From a virus: a stretch of 33,738 nucleotides of DNA. Position numbers and translations under genes: made by a program. Each line of letters begins with the position of its first letter. The stretch's first letter is position 1. The stretch covers positions 1 through 33,738 of IMG/VR virus record IMGVR_UViG_3300009030_000012; one strand, written 5' to 3'. This document shows, in pieces, positions 1-6,320 of the stretch. Under the pieces are notes generated by a model. The model saw only the letters and a program-made list of their open reading frames with translations, ran no database searches and was not told the DNA's origin.

Positions 1-291
1 CTGGCTACCGCCGGCCACGCCTACAACAAGGCTGGCATGATCCGCAGCTACCAGTACACCGACGAAGGCCGCCACGCCGAGGCCCTGAGCGCCAGAAGCA
101 GGGGCAGCGTGGAGCTGAAACTGATGAACTGCTCAGCAGCCCACCGCGACATTGACGCTGGAGCCGTGACCATGGACGGCTACGGCTACCGCGCGCTGCC
201 CAACTATCAGGCCAAGACCAAGATAGCCATGCAAGCAGGTCTGGACAATCGCTACCATCAAGCACCCGGCGGCACCCGCTATGCCGGTTAA
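1..291 (+). CDS. Hypothetical protein, 5' end cut by window edge
   Basis: The frame is open from base 1 to a TAA at 289-291, giving the last 96 residues of a protein whose start lies outside the window. A methionine codon at 37 exists, but coding-like sequence continues upstream of it, so I treat the gene as truncated rather than starting there. The product is hydrophilic, with no signal peptide or membrane segment and no domain that I recognise. Its 3' end overlaps the next gene by 11 bases, which suggests co-transcription and translational coupling with the methyltransferase-like gene. Function unknown; the reading frame is fairly certain because of this overlap and the matching strand of all genes to 6318. 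Confidence 0.6.
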   Translation: MATAGHAYNKAGMIRSYQYTDEGRHAEALSARSRGSVELKLMNCSAAHRDIDAGAVTMDGYGYRALPNYQAKTKIAMQAGLDNRYHQAPGGTRYAG

Positions 292-1222
292 GCTGCCCAC
301 GCTCGATGTGACCCGGCTGGCCGCAGATTATTCTGCGGCTGTCCGTGGGGCCCTGACTGACAGCCAGATGCTCAACGTCAGACGCGGCGATGCCGTGGCT
401 GCAGACTACACCGACACCAACGAGCTGCTAATCGAGGCTATCTACCTGCAGCACCCAGAGGCCGAAATGGCCGACTACGCCGAGGAGATTCTGCTGGCCG
501 AGAAACGCGCCAGCACCGCCGGCTACAGACTCAGCCGGGTGCTGATCGCCTGTGAGTTCACAGGCACCGTCAGGGACGCTATGACAGCGCGCGGCCACTC
601 AGCCATGTCCTGTGACCTGCTGCCCACGGAGACGCCCGGAGCGCACTATCAGGGCGATGTCCGCGAGGTACTCAATGACGGCTGGCACCTGATGATTGCC
701 CACCCGCCGTGCCAGTACCTCGCTGCATCTCAGCTCTGGCGCTGCCAGCCCAAGCATGATGCCAACTACCCCGAGCGCCAGCACAATTCTGACGAGGCGC
801 TGGAATTCGTCAGGGACCTGATGGCCGCGCCAATCTCACAGCAATGCGTAGAGAACCCGGTCAGCCGTATCGGCACCGCGATCAGGCCAGCCAGCCAGTA
901 TATCCAGCCGTACCAGTTTGGCCACGACGCCAGCAAGAACACTGGCCTGTGGCTGCAGGAACTCCCCAAGCTGATCGCAGACCCGGCCGACTACATCGAG
1001 CCACGGGTGATCCGCTACCACGGTAAACTGGTCAATCGGTGGGCCAATCAGAGCCCCTGTGGCGCTGATAACAAGAGCCCCGGTCCAGAGCGGTGGAAGT
1101 TGCGCAGCAAGACCTTCACGGGCATTGCAGAGGCCATGGCCACGCAATTCACAGGCATCGCCCGCAGCCTGATGCCGGCGCCGGCACCGCGCGCGGAGGT
1201 CTGCCAACTGGCACTATTCTGA
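281..1222 (+). CDS. Phage DNA C5-cytosine methyltransferase-like protein
   Basis: A 313-aa protein. Residues 1-85 form an N-terminal region I do not recognise. From residue 86 the sequence resembles the SAM-dependent DNA cytosine methyltransferase fold: a glycine-containing motif I region (IACEFTG, 89-95), an acidic residue after the second strand (D112), HPPC at 141-144 (motif IV, with Cys144 as the expected nucleophile) and VENPVS at 190-195 (motif VI, ENV-like). It is shorter than bacterial Dcm enzymes and has no obvious long target-recognition domain, as is common for phage members of this family. Such enzymes methylate cytosine in phage DNA, usually to evade restriction. The ATG at 281 overlaps the preceding gene. 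The target sequence and whether it is active are unknown; a related pyrimidine-modifying role cannot be excluded. Confidence 0.8.
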   Translation: MPVKLPTLDVTRLAADYSAAVRGALTDSQMLNVRRGDAVAADYTDTNELLIEAIYLQHPEAEMADYAEEILLAEKRASTAGYRLSRVLIACEFTGTVRDAMTARGHSAMSCDLLPTETPGAHYQGDVREVLNDGWHLMIAHPPCQYLAASQLWRCQPKHDANYPERQHNSDEALEFVRDLMAAPISQQCVENPVSRIGTAIRPASQYIQPYQFGHDASKNTGLWLQELPKLIADPADYIEPRVIRYHGKLVNRWANQSPCGADNKSPGPERWKLRSKTFTGIAEAMATQFTGIARSLMPAPAPRAEVCQLALF

Positions 1223-1228
1223 GAGGTT

Positions 1229-1283
1229 CACGGGCTGCCCAGTGACAGTGGGCAGCACGGGAATTATCCCGCAACTACGAGGA
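1229..1283 (+). promoter_or_regulatory. Leader hairpin-RBS element 1
   Basis: First of six related leader elements. Arms GCTGCCCA (1234-1241) and TGGGCAGC (1249-1256) pair perfectly around the 7-nt loop GTGACAG. CACGG lies before the stem and ACGGG after it; GGGAATTATCCC (1259-1270) can form a small second hairpin. The Shine-Dalgarno box CTACGAGGA ends at 1283, seven bases before the ATG at 1290. No T-run follows, so this is not an intrinsic terminator. Confidence 0.85.
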
Positions 1284-1289
1284 TTGACC

Positions 1290-1472
1290 ATGACAAGATT
1301 CACCAACGCTATGTATGCACTGATGTCCGAGGTCTGCGCCATTGCTGCACTGCTCGCAGTTTATGAAGCGTACCAATACCAGAGCATCGGCCACGGCCTT
1401 AATCCGCTGGTCGCCATGCCAGTGGCCACGCTCCTGATATTGCTGCCATACGCCTTTGTGCGCCGTGTCTGA
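1290..1472 (+). CDS. Small two-transmembrane protein
   Basis: A 60-aa protein with two hydrophobic segments, roughly residues 10-24 and 39-56, separated by a short polar stretch, and a basic C-terminus (RRV). It is predicted to sit in the inner membrane. I chose the ATG at 1290 because it follows the hairpin-RBS leader with the CTACGAGGA box at the right distance; an in-frame GTG at 1242 lies inside the hairpin and is unlikely. It forms its own leader-preceded unit in the accessory cluster. Small phage membrane proteins of this kind include superinfection-exclusion factors and holin-like proteins, but nothing in the sequence decides this. Function unknown. Confidence 0.7.
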   Translation: MTRFTNAMYALMSEVCAIAALLAVYEAYQYQSIGHGLNPLVAMPVATLLILLPYAFVRRV

Positions 1473-1477
1473 TGATT

Positions 1478-1532
1478 CACGGGCAGCCCGGTGACAGCGG
1501 GCTGCACGGGACTTATCCCAAACTACGAGGAA
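1478..1532 (+). promoter_or_regulatory. Leader hairpin-RBS element 2
   Basis: Arms GCAGCCCG (1483-1490) and CGGGCTGC (1498-1505) pair perfectly around the loop GTGACAG. Compared with element 1, the third stem pair is A-T instead of T-A and the closing pair is G-C instead of A-T, so pairing is kept although the bases changed. GGGACTTATCCC (1508-1519) and the CTACGAGGAA box precede the ATG at 1537. Confidence 0.85.
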
Positions 1533-1536
1533 TGAC

Positions 1537-1980
1537 ATGAGCACAGACACAGAAAAATTCGACGCCGCAGTGGCGCATTATTGCAAGGGCTACACCGTCG
1601 CACCGGGCTGCCGGGGCGAGCAGTGCGAACACGCAACGGTGAGCTGGACCTGCCCGGACTGCGCCAGCCAGAGCGAGCAGCCGAGAAGCGAATATCCCTG
1701 CTGCAATAACTGCGACTTTGAGGACGACGCTTGGAGCCGGATAATCGGCCATCAAGGCGACCGGGAGCACCAGTGCGAGGCCTCATTCAGCTCAGCACAG
1801 TGCGATAGTTGCGGCTCGACTTTCGCAGGCGACCGGTTGCCGGCGACCATGATCCCGCTCGACTACAAGGCCGGCGAGGACACCATGATCGAGGTATCCA
1901 TCTGCACCGACTGCACGATGGCATGGGCCAACGGCGAGGACCCCGAGGAGTGGCAGCAGCATCCGGGCGACTCGATATGA
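1537..1980 (+). CDS. Cysteine-rich putative zinc-binding protein
   Basis: A 147-aa acidic protein with many paired cysteines: C25 and C30, CPDC (39-42), CC-NN-C (55-59), C80, CDSC (89-92) and CTDC (123-126). The spacing suggests two or three zinc-ribbon or treble-clef knuckles. It has no signal peptide or membrane segment, so it should be cytoplasmic. The ATG at 1537 follows the second hairpin-RBS leader. Its last codon overlaps the start of the PP-loop gene (ATGA), so the two are translationally coupled and may act together. I do not recognise a family. Metal-binding small proteins in phage accessory regions often bind nucleic acid or inhibit host proteins, but that is inference only. Confidence 0.75.
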   Translation: MSTDTEKFDAAVAHYCKGYTVAPGCRGEQCEHATVSWTCPDCASQSEQPRSEYPCCNNCDFEDDAWSRIIGHQGDREHQCEASFSSAQCDSCGSTFAGDRLPATMIPLDYKAGEDTMIEVSICTDCTMAWANGEDPEEWQQHPGDSI

Positions 1981-2804
1981 CCACCGCCAAAGGCCAGGGC
2001 GCAGGCGCTTGTGACATCGAGCGCCTGCTCGATACGGCCCACTTCTACGTCAGCCACTCAGGCGGCAAGGATTCACTCGCCACCTATGCAACGGTGTGCG
2101 AGCAGGTGCCAAGTGATCGCATCACAGTGATTCACGCCAATCTGGGCGAGGTCGAGTGGGACGGCATCATCGAGCACATCGAGGCCAACATCGAGCACCC
2201 GCTCAATGTTGTCAGCGCCATTTTCAAGGATGGCAGCCCCAAGGATTTTCTCGGCATGGTACGGCGCCGGCATCAGAAATACCCGGACAAACCCTGCTGG
2301 CCGAGCCCGAAATACCGGACCTGTACCAGTGACCTGAAAGTGGGACCAATCGACAAGTTTATCAAGGCCGATATGAAACGCCGCAATATCACCGTGGCGG
2401 TCAATGTCATGGGCCTGCGGGCCGAGGAGTCAGACAACCGGGCCAACAAGCCGGCGCTGAAAATCAATGACCGATTCACAGCGCCGACACTGGGCCGGCA
2501 GGTATATGACTGGCTGCCGATCAAGGACTGGCCAGAGCGCCGCGTGTTCGACTACGTCGCCACCAAGGGCATGCAACAGCATCACGCCTACGCCGATGGC
2601 AACAGCCGGCTGAGCTGCCAGTTTTGCATCATGGGATGCGCCGGCGACCTGCAGAACGCCGCGCGGCAGAACCCTGAGCTGCTGCAGAAGTACACCGACA
2701 TGGAGGCCGAGACTGGCTACACCATGTTCGCCTCCGGGTCACTGGCCGAGAAGCTGGCCAAAGCACCGGCGCCCGCCAAGCCATTACAGGGCGAGCTATT
2801 TTAA
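1977..2804 (+). CDS. PAPS reductase/DndC-like PP-loop protein
   Basis: A 275-aa protein of the adenine-nucleotide alpha-hydrolase (PAPS reductase) superfamily. The PP-loop SGGKDS is at 28-33. The RTCTSDLK segment (115-121, Cys116) corresponds to the conserved C-T-x-x-x-K region, followed by GLRAEES (146-152). A C-x2-C-x3-C cluster (Cys214, 217, 221) could, with Cys116, hold an iron-sulfur cluster as in CysH/DndC-like enzymes. Family members adenylate or reduce sulfur substrates or activate nucleobases; the role of phage versions is unsettled. The ATG at 1977 overlaps the previous stop; the frame is open further upstream, but that part is out-of-frame shadow of the cysteine-rich gene. The methyltransferase-like gene nearby suggests a possible part in DNA or RNA modification. 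Confidence 0.82.
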   Translation: MTTAKGQGAGACDIERLLDTAHFYVSHSGGKDSLATYATVCEQVPSDRITVIHANLGEVEWDGIIEHIEANIEHPLNVVSAIFKDGSPKDFLGMVRRRHQKYPDKPCWPSPKYRTCTSDLKVGPIDKFIKADMKRRNITVAVNVMGLRAEESDNRANKPALKINDRFTAPTLGRQVYDWLPIKDWPERRVFDYVATKGMQQHHAYADGNSRLSCQFCIMGCAGDLQNAARQNPELLQKYTDMEAETGYTMFASGSLAEKLAKAPAPAKPLQGELF

Positions 2805-2807
2805 CCA

Positions 2808-2817
2808 CTACGAGGAG
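2808..2817 (+). promoter_or_regulatory. Conserved SD box without hairpin
   Basis: The box CTACGAGGAG, identical to the one closing the leader elements, precedes the ATG at 2825 at the same distance, but the gap of 20 bases after the upstream stop holds no hairpin. The same box (CTACGAGGAA, 13612-13621) also precedes the first gene of the recombination operon. Confidence 0.7.
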
Positions 2818-2824
2818 CACAACC

Positions 2825-3475
2825 ATGAAAGACACAACACGGCGCAGGCTCGACGCAATTTGCATCGAGCAGACGGCCTTCAAGAGTTTTGAGGAGCTGA
2901 TAAACGCGGGCGGCAACTACCGGCCGAGCCTTGAAGTCACCGACTTTGACCGCTACCTGCTGGCCGAGGGCTATGACGCATGGCAGGAGGCCCACGGCGA
3001 CGAGCGCCGCGCCTTCCGGTATGGCGGGCCCAACTCAGGCATCGAGGACCTGCAGCAAGCAGAGCGCGCGGCACACCGCGAGCACATCGAGTATCTGATC
3101 GAGCATCCCACGACACCGGTCGAAGCGGCTAAGAGCGCCAAGGCCAGGGCCAAGTCAGTGATCAGCCAAGCGAGGCGCCAGAACCGCTGGCACTTCACCC
3201 ACCGTGGCGTCGAGATACTTCCCTGTGATGCGGCCGGCGCCCGCGTAGGCGACGGCGACATGCTTGAGCTGAGCGAGCTGAGCGGCAAGGCCCTGCGCAA
3301 TTCAGTGGCAGCGCTCAGGAAATACACCGACAGCTATGACGGTGACTTTGTCACAGTCGGCATCGCGGGCGGGCTCGATTGTTGGGACAGCCTGCAGGAG
3401 CAGCTCAAGGGCGGCGACTACGAGCCCGGTTTTGAATACTGGGATATCAGCGTACCCGTGGCGGCGTTCGACTGA
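2825..3475 (+). CDS. Hypothetical protein (216 aa)
   Basis: A 216-aa soluble protein of unknown function. Residues 1-60 contain helical, aromatic segments. A basic, alanine-rich middle part (about 100-122) looks like a helix or nucleic-acid-contacting linker, followed by a compact acidic C-terminal half with a WDSLQEQL segment near residue 190. No signal peptide, membrane segment or known motif is visible. The ATG follows the CTACGAGGAG box by seven bases, which fixes the start. It is the only leader-type gene start in this cluster with the box but without the hairpin. Placement between the PP-loop gene and other unknown accessory genes gives no further functional clue. Confidence 0.7.
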   Translation: MKDTTRRRLDAICIEQTAFKSFEELINAGGNYRPSLEVTDFDRYLLAEGYDAWQEAHGDERRAFRYGGPNSGIEDLQQAERAAHREHIEYLIEHPTTPVEAAKSAKARAKSVISQARRQNRWHFTHRGVEILPCDAAGARVGDGDMLELSELSGKALRNSVAALRKYTDSYDGDFVTVGIAGGLDCWDSLQEQLKGGDYEPGFEYWDISVPVAAFD

Positions 3476-3484
3476 GCGGTGACT

Positions 3485-3537
3485 CACGGGCTGCCGGGTC
3501 AGAGCCGGCAGCACGGGAATTATCCCACTACGAGGAG
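3485..3537 (+). promoter_or_regulatory. Leader hairpin-RBS element 3
   Basis: Arms GCTGCCGG (3490-3497) and CCGGCAGC (3505-3512) pair perfectly around the loop GTCAGAG. The seventh pair is G-C here and C-G in elements 1, 2, 4 and 5, a compensatory swap. GGGAATTATCCC (3515-3526) and CTACGAGGAG precede the ATG at 3545. Confidence 0.85.
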
Positions 3538-3544
3538 TACAAGC

Positions 3545-3823
3545 ATGACCAGCAACAAACTACCGCCAACGTGCGCGGCGAAGCTGCCGAGCACCGACAA
3601 GGGCATCATCATCAGACGCGGCGAGGCCGGCTATTACACGCCTGCCGCCGGGTTCGATGTTGACCGCTACAACGAGCAGCACGGTGTAACCAAGCCACAA
3701 CAGGAGGCCATGTTCTGCGGCTCGATGTTTGGCTGGAACGTACCCGGCGCCCACCCGGAGGCCTACGACGACGATGGCACATTCAGCCGCGACGGCTACG
3801 ACGCCATCAAGGCGGCATCATGA
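3545..3823 (+). CDS. Hypothetical protein (92 aa)
   Basis: A 92-aa protein rich in glycine, tyrosine and aspartate, with repeated phrases such as YYTPAAGFDVDRYN in its first half and FSRDGYDAIKAAS at the C-terminus. No membrane segment, signal or cysteine motif is seen. I use the ATG at 3545, which sits seven bases after the SD box of leader element 3; an in-frame GTG at 3479 lies upstream of the hairpin and would translate through it, which no other gene here does. The stop overlaps the next start (ATGA at 3820-3823), so both are read from one message. Function unknown. Confidence 0.7.
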   Translation: MTSNKLPPTCAAKLPSTDKGIIIRRGEAGYYTPAAGFDVDRYNEQHGVTKPQQEAMFCGSMFGWNVPGAHPEAYDDDGTFSRDGYDAIKAAS

Positions 3824-4299
3824 GCGCGCGCACCGATGCGGAGTACATCAAGGCAGCCAAGCGCCTGCATGAAAGCGAGGGCGAGGTCGAGGTCGATGCC
3901 AACGCCAGGGTATCGCGCGGCGGGGTGTCAGGCGGCACTACGGCCAGCAACGACCCCGGCGCCTACGTGCAGGCTTGGGTATGGGTGCCTGACGATCAGG
4001 CGGCACCCGAGACTGAGGAGCGGCCCATGATGCTGGTCAACACATGGGCCAAGCTGATCGAGGATGGAATGATCTATCGGCTGGTCAGGGTGACGCCCGA
4101 GGAGGTACGGCCGTGGACATTCTGCCTCGAATGCTGCTCAGACTACCGGGAGACTGACGGCGGTAAATTCGACGCCCGCGATGAGATTGTCGAGGTCTGT
4201 GATTCGGCGTTCAATGACTTCGATCACCTGTGCGCGTTCGCCAAGGAAGTGGCAGCAATCCTGCACTGTGAGCCGGCAACCATAGTGAGGGCCATCTGA
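3820..4299 (+). CDS. Hypothetical protein (159 aa)
   Basis: A 159-aa acidic soluble protein. Residues 1-45 contain a basic helix followed by a glycine/serine-rich stretch; the middle carries several tryptophans (VQAWVWVP); a small cysteine group FCLECC lies near residue 103-108. No domain is recognised. The start overlaps the previous stop by four bases and the stop overlaps the next start (TGATG), making a three-gene coupled unit 3545-4505 headed by leader element 3. Function unknown; being sandwiched between two small genes with the same coupling suggests a shared accessory role. Confidence 0.7.
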   Translation: MSARTDAEYIKAAKRLHESEGEVEVDANARVSRGGVSGGTTASNDPGAYVQAWVWVPDDQAAPETEERPMMLVNTWAKLIEDGMIYRLVRVTPEEVRPWTFCLECCSDYRETDGGKFDARDEIVEVCDSAFNDFDHLCAFAKEVAAILHCEPATIVRAI

Positions 4300-4505
4300 T
4301 GAACTGCCCAGAATGCAACAGCAACGACATAGACGAGCAGGAACTCAGGCCACCGGCGCCGGGAATGATGGCGTACCAGTGCGTTGAATGCGAGGCCGCA
4401 TGGTTGAGCAGCGACGGCGTAACCGCTCAGGCCACCGCCACTGGCGAGGATCGGAGGGCATTCCGCGCCCAGATGGATCAGGTCACAGATGACCTATTTG
4501 GGTGA
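4299..4505 (+). CDS. Small zinc-ribbon protein
   Basis: A 68-aa protein whose first half is a classic zinc ribbon: CPEC at 3-6 and CVEC at 28-31, spaced by about 21 residues, with a WLSS turn after the second knuckle. The C-terminal half is acidic and probably helical (residues 46-68). The ATG overlaps the preceding stop in a TGATG arrangement, so it depends on upstream translation. Such short ribbons in phages are usually nucleic-acid or protein adaptors; the specific partner is unknown. Leader element 4 begins directly after its stop. Confidence 0.75.
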   Translation: MNCPECNSNDIDEQELRPPAPGMMAYQCVECEAAWLSSDGVTAQATATGEDRRAFRAQMDQVTDDLFG

Positions 4506-4507
4506 CG

Positions 4508-4561
4508 CACGGGCAGCCCGGTCAGAGCGGGCTGCACGGGAATCATCCCAACTACGAGGAG
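4508..4561 (+). promoter_or_regulatory. Leader hairpin-RBS element 4
   Basis: Arms GCAGCCCG (4513-4520) and CGGGCTGC (4528-4535) pair perfectly around the loop GTCAGAG. GGGAATCATCCC (4538-4549) keeps its four-base arms while the loop changes. CTACGAGGAG ends seven bases before the ATG at 4569. Confidence 0.85.
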
Positions 4562-4568
4562 TACAAGC

Positions 4569-4955
4569 ATGAAAATCACAAAGATAGACCGGGCGATCTG
4601 CCGGCAACTGCGGCCGCAATTAGAGGCGACATTGGCCGAGGAATTCACCGAGGCCACCGGGCTGAAAGCGGAGGTAGGAAGCGGCACCTATTCAGATGTA
4701 TCTGTCACCTTCAAGGTAACGCTATCAATCGCCGGCTACGACGCCGGCCGCAGTAATTTCGAGCGCTGCTGTGAGGCTTTCGACCTGAGCGCCAGCGACT
4801 ACGGCCGCGAGTTCACGGTTGCCGGCCGCACCTACAAGCTGGTCGGCCTCAAACCTCGCTCGCCAAAATTCCCCATTGTTGGCGAATTCAATGGCCAGCG
4901 GTACAAGCTGCCCGAGCGCTACATCGCTGAATTGACAGAAAAATTCCCGGCGTGA
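4569..4955 (+). CDS. Hypothetical phage protein (128 aa)
   Basis: A 128-aa protein. The first 35 residues look helical, followed by alternating hydrophobic stretches typical of beta-strands (TYSDVSVTFKVTLSI) and a basic segment around residue 90-110 with the phrase YKLVGLKPRSPKFP. It ends with a helical tail. No signal, membrane segment or cysteine motif. The start is set by leader element 4; another ORF in a shifted frame over the same start is a shadow. It is a single-gene unit flanked by leader elements on both sides. I do not recognise a named family and give no function. Confidence 0.7.
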   Translation: MKITKIDRAICRQLRPQLEATLAEEFTEATGLKAEVGSGTYSDVSVTFKVTLSIAGYDAGRSNFERCCEAFDLSASDYGREFTVAGRTYKLVGLKPRSPKFPIVGEFNGQRYKLPERYIAELTEKFPA

Positions 4956-4957
4956 GT

Positions 4958-5010
4958 CACGGGCTGCCCGGTCAGAGCGGGCAGCACGGGAATCATCCCA
5001 CTACGAGGAG
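4958..5010 (+). promoter_or_regulatory. Leader hairpin-RBS element 5
   Basis: Arms GCTGCCCG (4963-4970) and CGGGCAGC (4978-4985) pair perfectly around the loop GTCAGAG. GGGAATCATCCC (4988-4999) and CTACGAGGAG (5001-5010) precede the ATG at 5017. It starts only two bases after the previous stop codon. Confidence 0.85.
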
Positions 5011-5016
5011 CACGAC

Positions 5017-5193
5017 ATGAAAAATGCAATCCTGAAAGTAGACGGCGACAAGCTGACGATCACCGTTGACCTGTCAAAAGACTACGGCCCGAGCAATAGC
5101 GGCAAGACCATCATCATCGCCACCAGCTCAGGCAATCAGAAAATCGAGGGCACCGACGCGATTATCGGCCTGAATATCTACACCAAACGATAA
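5017..5193 (+). CDS. Hypothetical small protein (58 aa)
   Basis: A 58-aa protein with a regular alternating pattern that suggests a small beta-sheet protein: LKVDGDKLTITVDL, a SGKTIIIATSSG turn and a C-terminal DAIIGLNIYTK strand. The SGKT string is not a full P-loop, because no GxxxxGK context precedes it. It lies between leader elements 5 and 6, with the ATG seven bases after the SD box and the stop (TAA, 5191-5193) just before the next leader. This flanking by two leader elements is strong support that the short frame is translated. Function unknown. Confidence 0.75.
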   Translation: MKNAILKVDGDKLTITVDLSKDYGPSNSGKTIIIATSSGNQKIEGTDAIIGLNIYTKR

Positions 5194-5195
5194 CG

Positions 5196-5248
5196 CACGG
5201 GCAGCCGGGTCAGAGCCGGCTGCACGGGAATTATCCCACTACGAGGAG
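5196..5248 (+). promoter_or_regulatory. Leader hairpin-RBS element 6
   Basis: Arms GCAGCCGG (5201-5208) and CCGGCTGC (5216-5223) pair perfectly around the loop GTCAGAG, combining the A-T third pair of elements 2 and 4 with the G-C seventh pair of element 3. GGGAATTATCCC (5226-5237) and CTACGAGGAG lead to the ATG at 5255. Confidence 0.85.
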
Positions 5249-5254
5249 CAAATC

Positions 5255-5929
5255 ATGAACGAGTACCAACAACAACAGGAGACCAGGGATCAGCAATTCG
5301 AGGCCGAGCTGGCCGCCATAGCTGGCCAATTAGGAGACTGGTCGGTTAAACCGTGGGACAGTGAAGGCCGAGGAGCGCTATCAGGCAGAGGATCTACATG
5401 GCGCATGCTTATCGAGCGCGACACGCAGCGCGAGCTGTGGTGTCACCGCTACATGGCCAGCAGCCGTGCCCGGATCGAGTTCAAGCCGACCAACTGGCCG
5501 ACCTATACCGACGAGTCAAACAAGGAATTCACCGTCTGGCCGACTGACTTGTATCCCAAAGAAGTGACGCCAGTCTGCAGCGCGGCAGTGGGGCGCGATC
5601 CCAAGGCAGTGGCGAATCAGATCGGCAAGCTGCTGCCCGAGTATGACCGCATCCACAAGCTGTGCATTCAGCAAGCCGAGGAGTCAGGCAGCTACTACGC
5701 CAAGAGCCGCGAGGCCATCGAGCAGCTATGCAAGGCGACCGGCAACCCGTACAAGAAGGGCGAAACCTATCACAGCTATTTCCTGCGCGGGCTGAGCGAT
5801 ACCCAGTCGGTGCAATTCAATTCGGTAGGCGATGTCGAGATCAGGCTGCCGGCCGAGGAGATGCTGCAGGTCATTGACCTGATCTACAAGCTACGGACTG
5901 GCAAGCCACGCGCGCAAACCAGTGAATAA
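5255..5929 (+). CDS. Hypothetical protein (224 aa)
   Basis: A 224-aa soluble protein starting with a glutamine-rich helix (residues 3-14). A strand-rich middle contains many tryptophans and arginines (about 45-100), and a helical C-terminal half includes an ALKxK-like stretch near residues 120-165. No known catalytic motif, signal peptide or membrane helix is visible. The ATG is fixed by leader element 6. The following gene, 24 bases downstream, has an ordinary GAGGAGAGGA ribosome-binding site and no hairpin, so this is the last gene with the special leader. Function unknown. Confidence 0.7.
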   Translation: MNEYQQQQETRDQQFEAELAAIAGQLGDWSVKPWDSEGRGALSGRGSTWRMLIERDTQRELWCHRYMASSRARIEFKPTNWPTYTDESNKEFTVWPTDLYPKEVTPVCSAAVGRDPKAVANQIGKLLPEYDRIHKLCIQQAEESGSYYAKSREAIEQLCKATGNPYKKGETYHSYFLRGLSDTQSVQFNSVGDVEIRLPAEEMLQVIDLIYKLRTGKPRAQTSE

Positions 5930-5953
5930 CAGGCAGGACCGAGGAGAGGAACA

Positions 5954-6124
5954 ATGTACGTTTACATTCTGACTGAGAGTTTCATGGACTTGGATCAGGT
6001 CAGGCGCGAGCTGTTCACGGTCGGATTCTACAAGCCTGATGGCAAATTCGAGAGTGAGTCAGACCACGACAGCCGAGACAAAGCGGCGGCCAAGGTTCAC
6101 TACCTGAACGGAGGAAACGGGTGA
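5954..6124 (+). CDS. Hypothetical small protein (56 aa)
   Basis: A 56-aa protein starting at an ATG nine bases after a strong GAGGAGAGGA ribosome-binding site. It begins with a hydrophobic strand (MYVYILTES), continues with a charged region and ends in HYLNGGNG. The stop TGA at 6122-6124 overlaps the GTG start of the HTH gene in a GTGA arrangement, supporting coupled translation. The pattern of a strand, a helix and a KPDGKFE turn would suit a small alpha/beta protein. No family recognised. Confidence 0.6.
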   Translation: MYVYILTESFMDLDQVRRELFTVGFYKPDGKFESESDHDSRDKAAAKVHYLNGGNG

Positions 6125-6318
6125 AGCCAGACGCAGCAACCTATGACCCACGGCCTGAGTACCTTGCCGAGCTGATACGCTCTACAGGGCTCACTCAGGC
6201 CGCACTGGCGAGGAAAATTGGAGTTGACGAGCGAACCATCCGGCGCTGGCTGTCCGGCCAGCGTCAATTTGACTACACGGTTCAATTCGCTATCGAGTGC
6301 CTTGTGCTGTCAGTCTGA
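6121..6318 (+). CDS. XRE-type helix-turn-helix DNA-binding protein
   Basis: A 65-aa protein consisting almost wholly of a Cro/C1-type HTH. Residues 18-50 hold the helix-turn-helix (LTQAALARKIGVDERTIRRW), with the usual Q-x3-A-x3-G-V pattern and a recognition helix rich in arginine. The remaining C-terminal residues are hydrophobic and could form a dimer contact. The start is a GTG overlapping the previous stop by four bases; no in-frame ATG near the N-terminus would keep the whole fold. It ends three bases before the stop of the convergent minus-strand gene. It may regulate the accessory cluster or the convergent operon; the operator is unknown. Confidence 0.75.
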   Translation: MKPDAATYDPRPEYLAELIRSTGLTQAALARKIGVDERTIRRWLSGQRQFDYTVQFAIECLVLSV

Positions 6319-6320
6319 AT

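Noticed and set aside
1229-5248. Reading the six leader elements as a CRISPR array or insertion remnants
   Set aside because: They are separated by whole genes, always placed directly before an ATG with an SD box, and the stem changes keep pairing.
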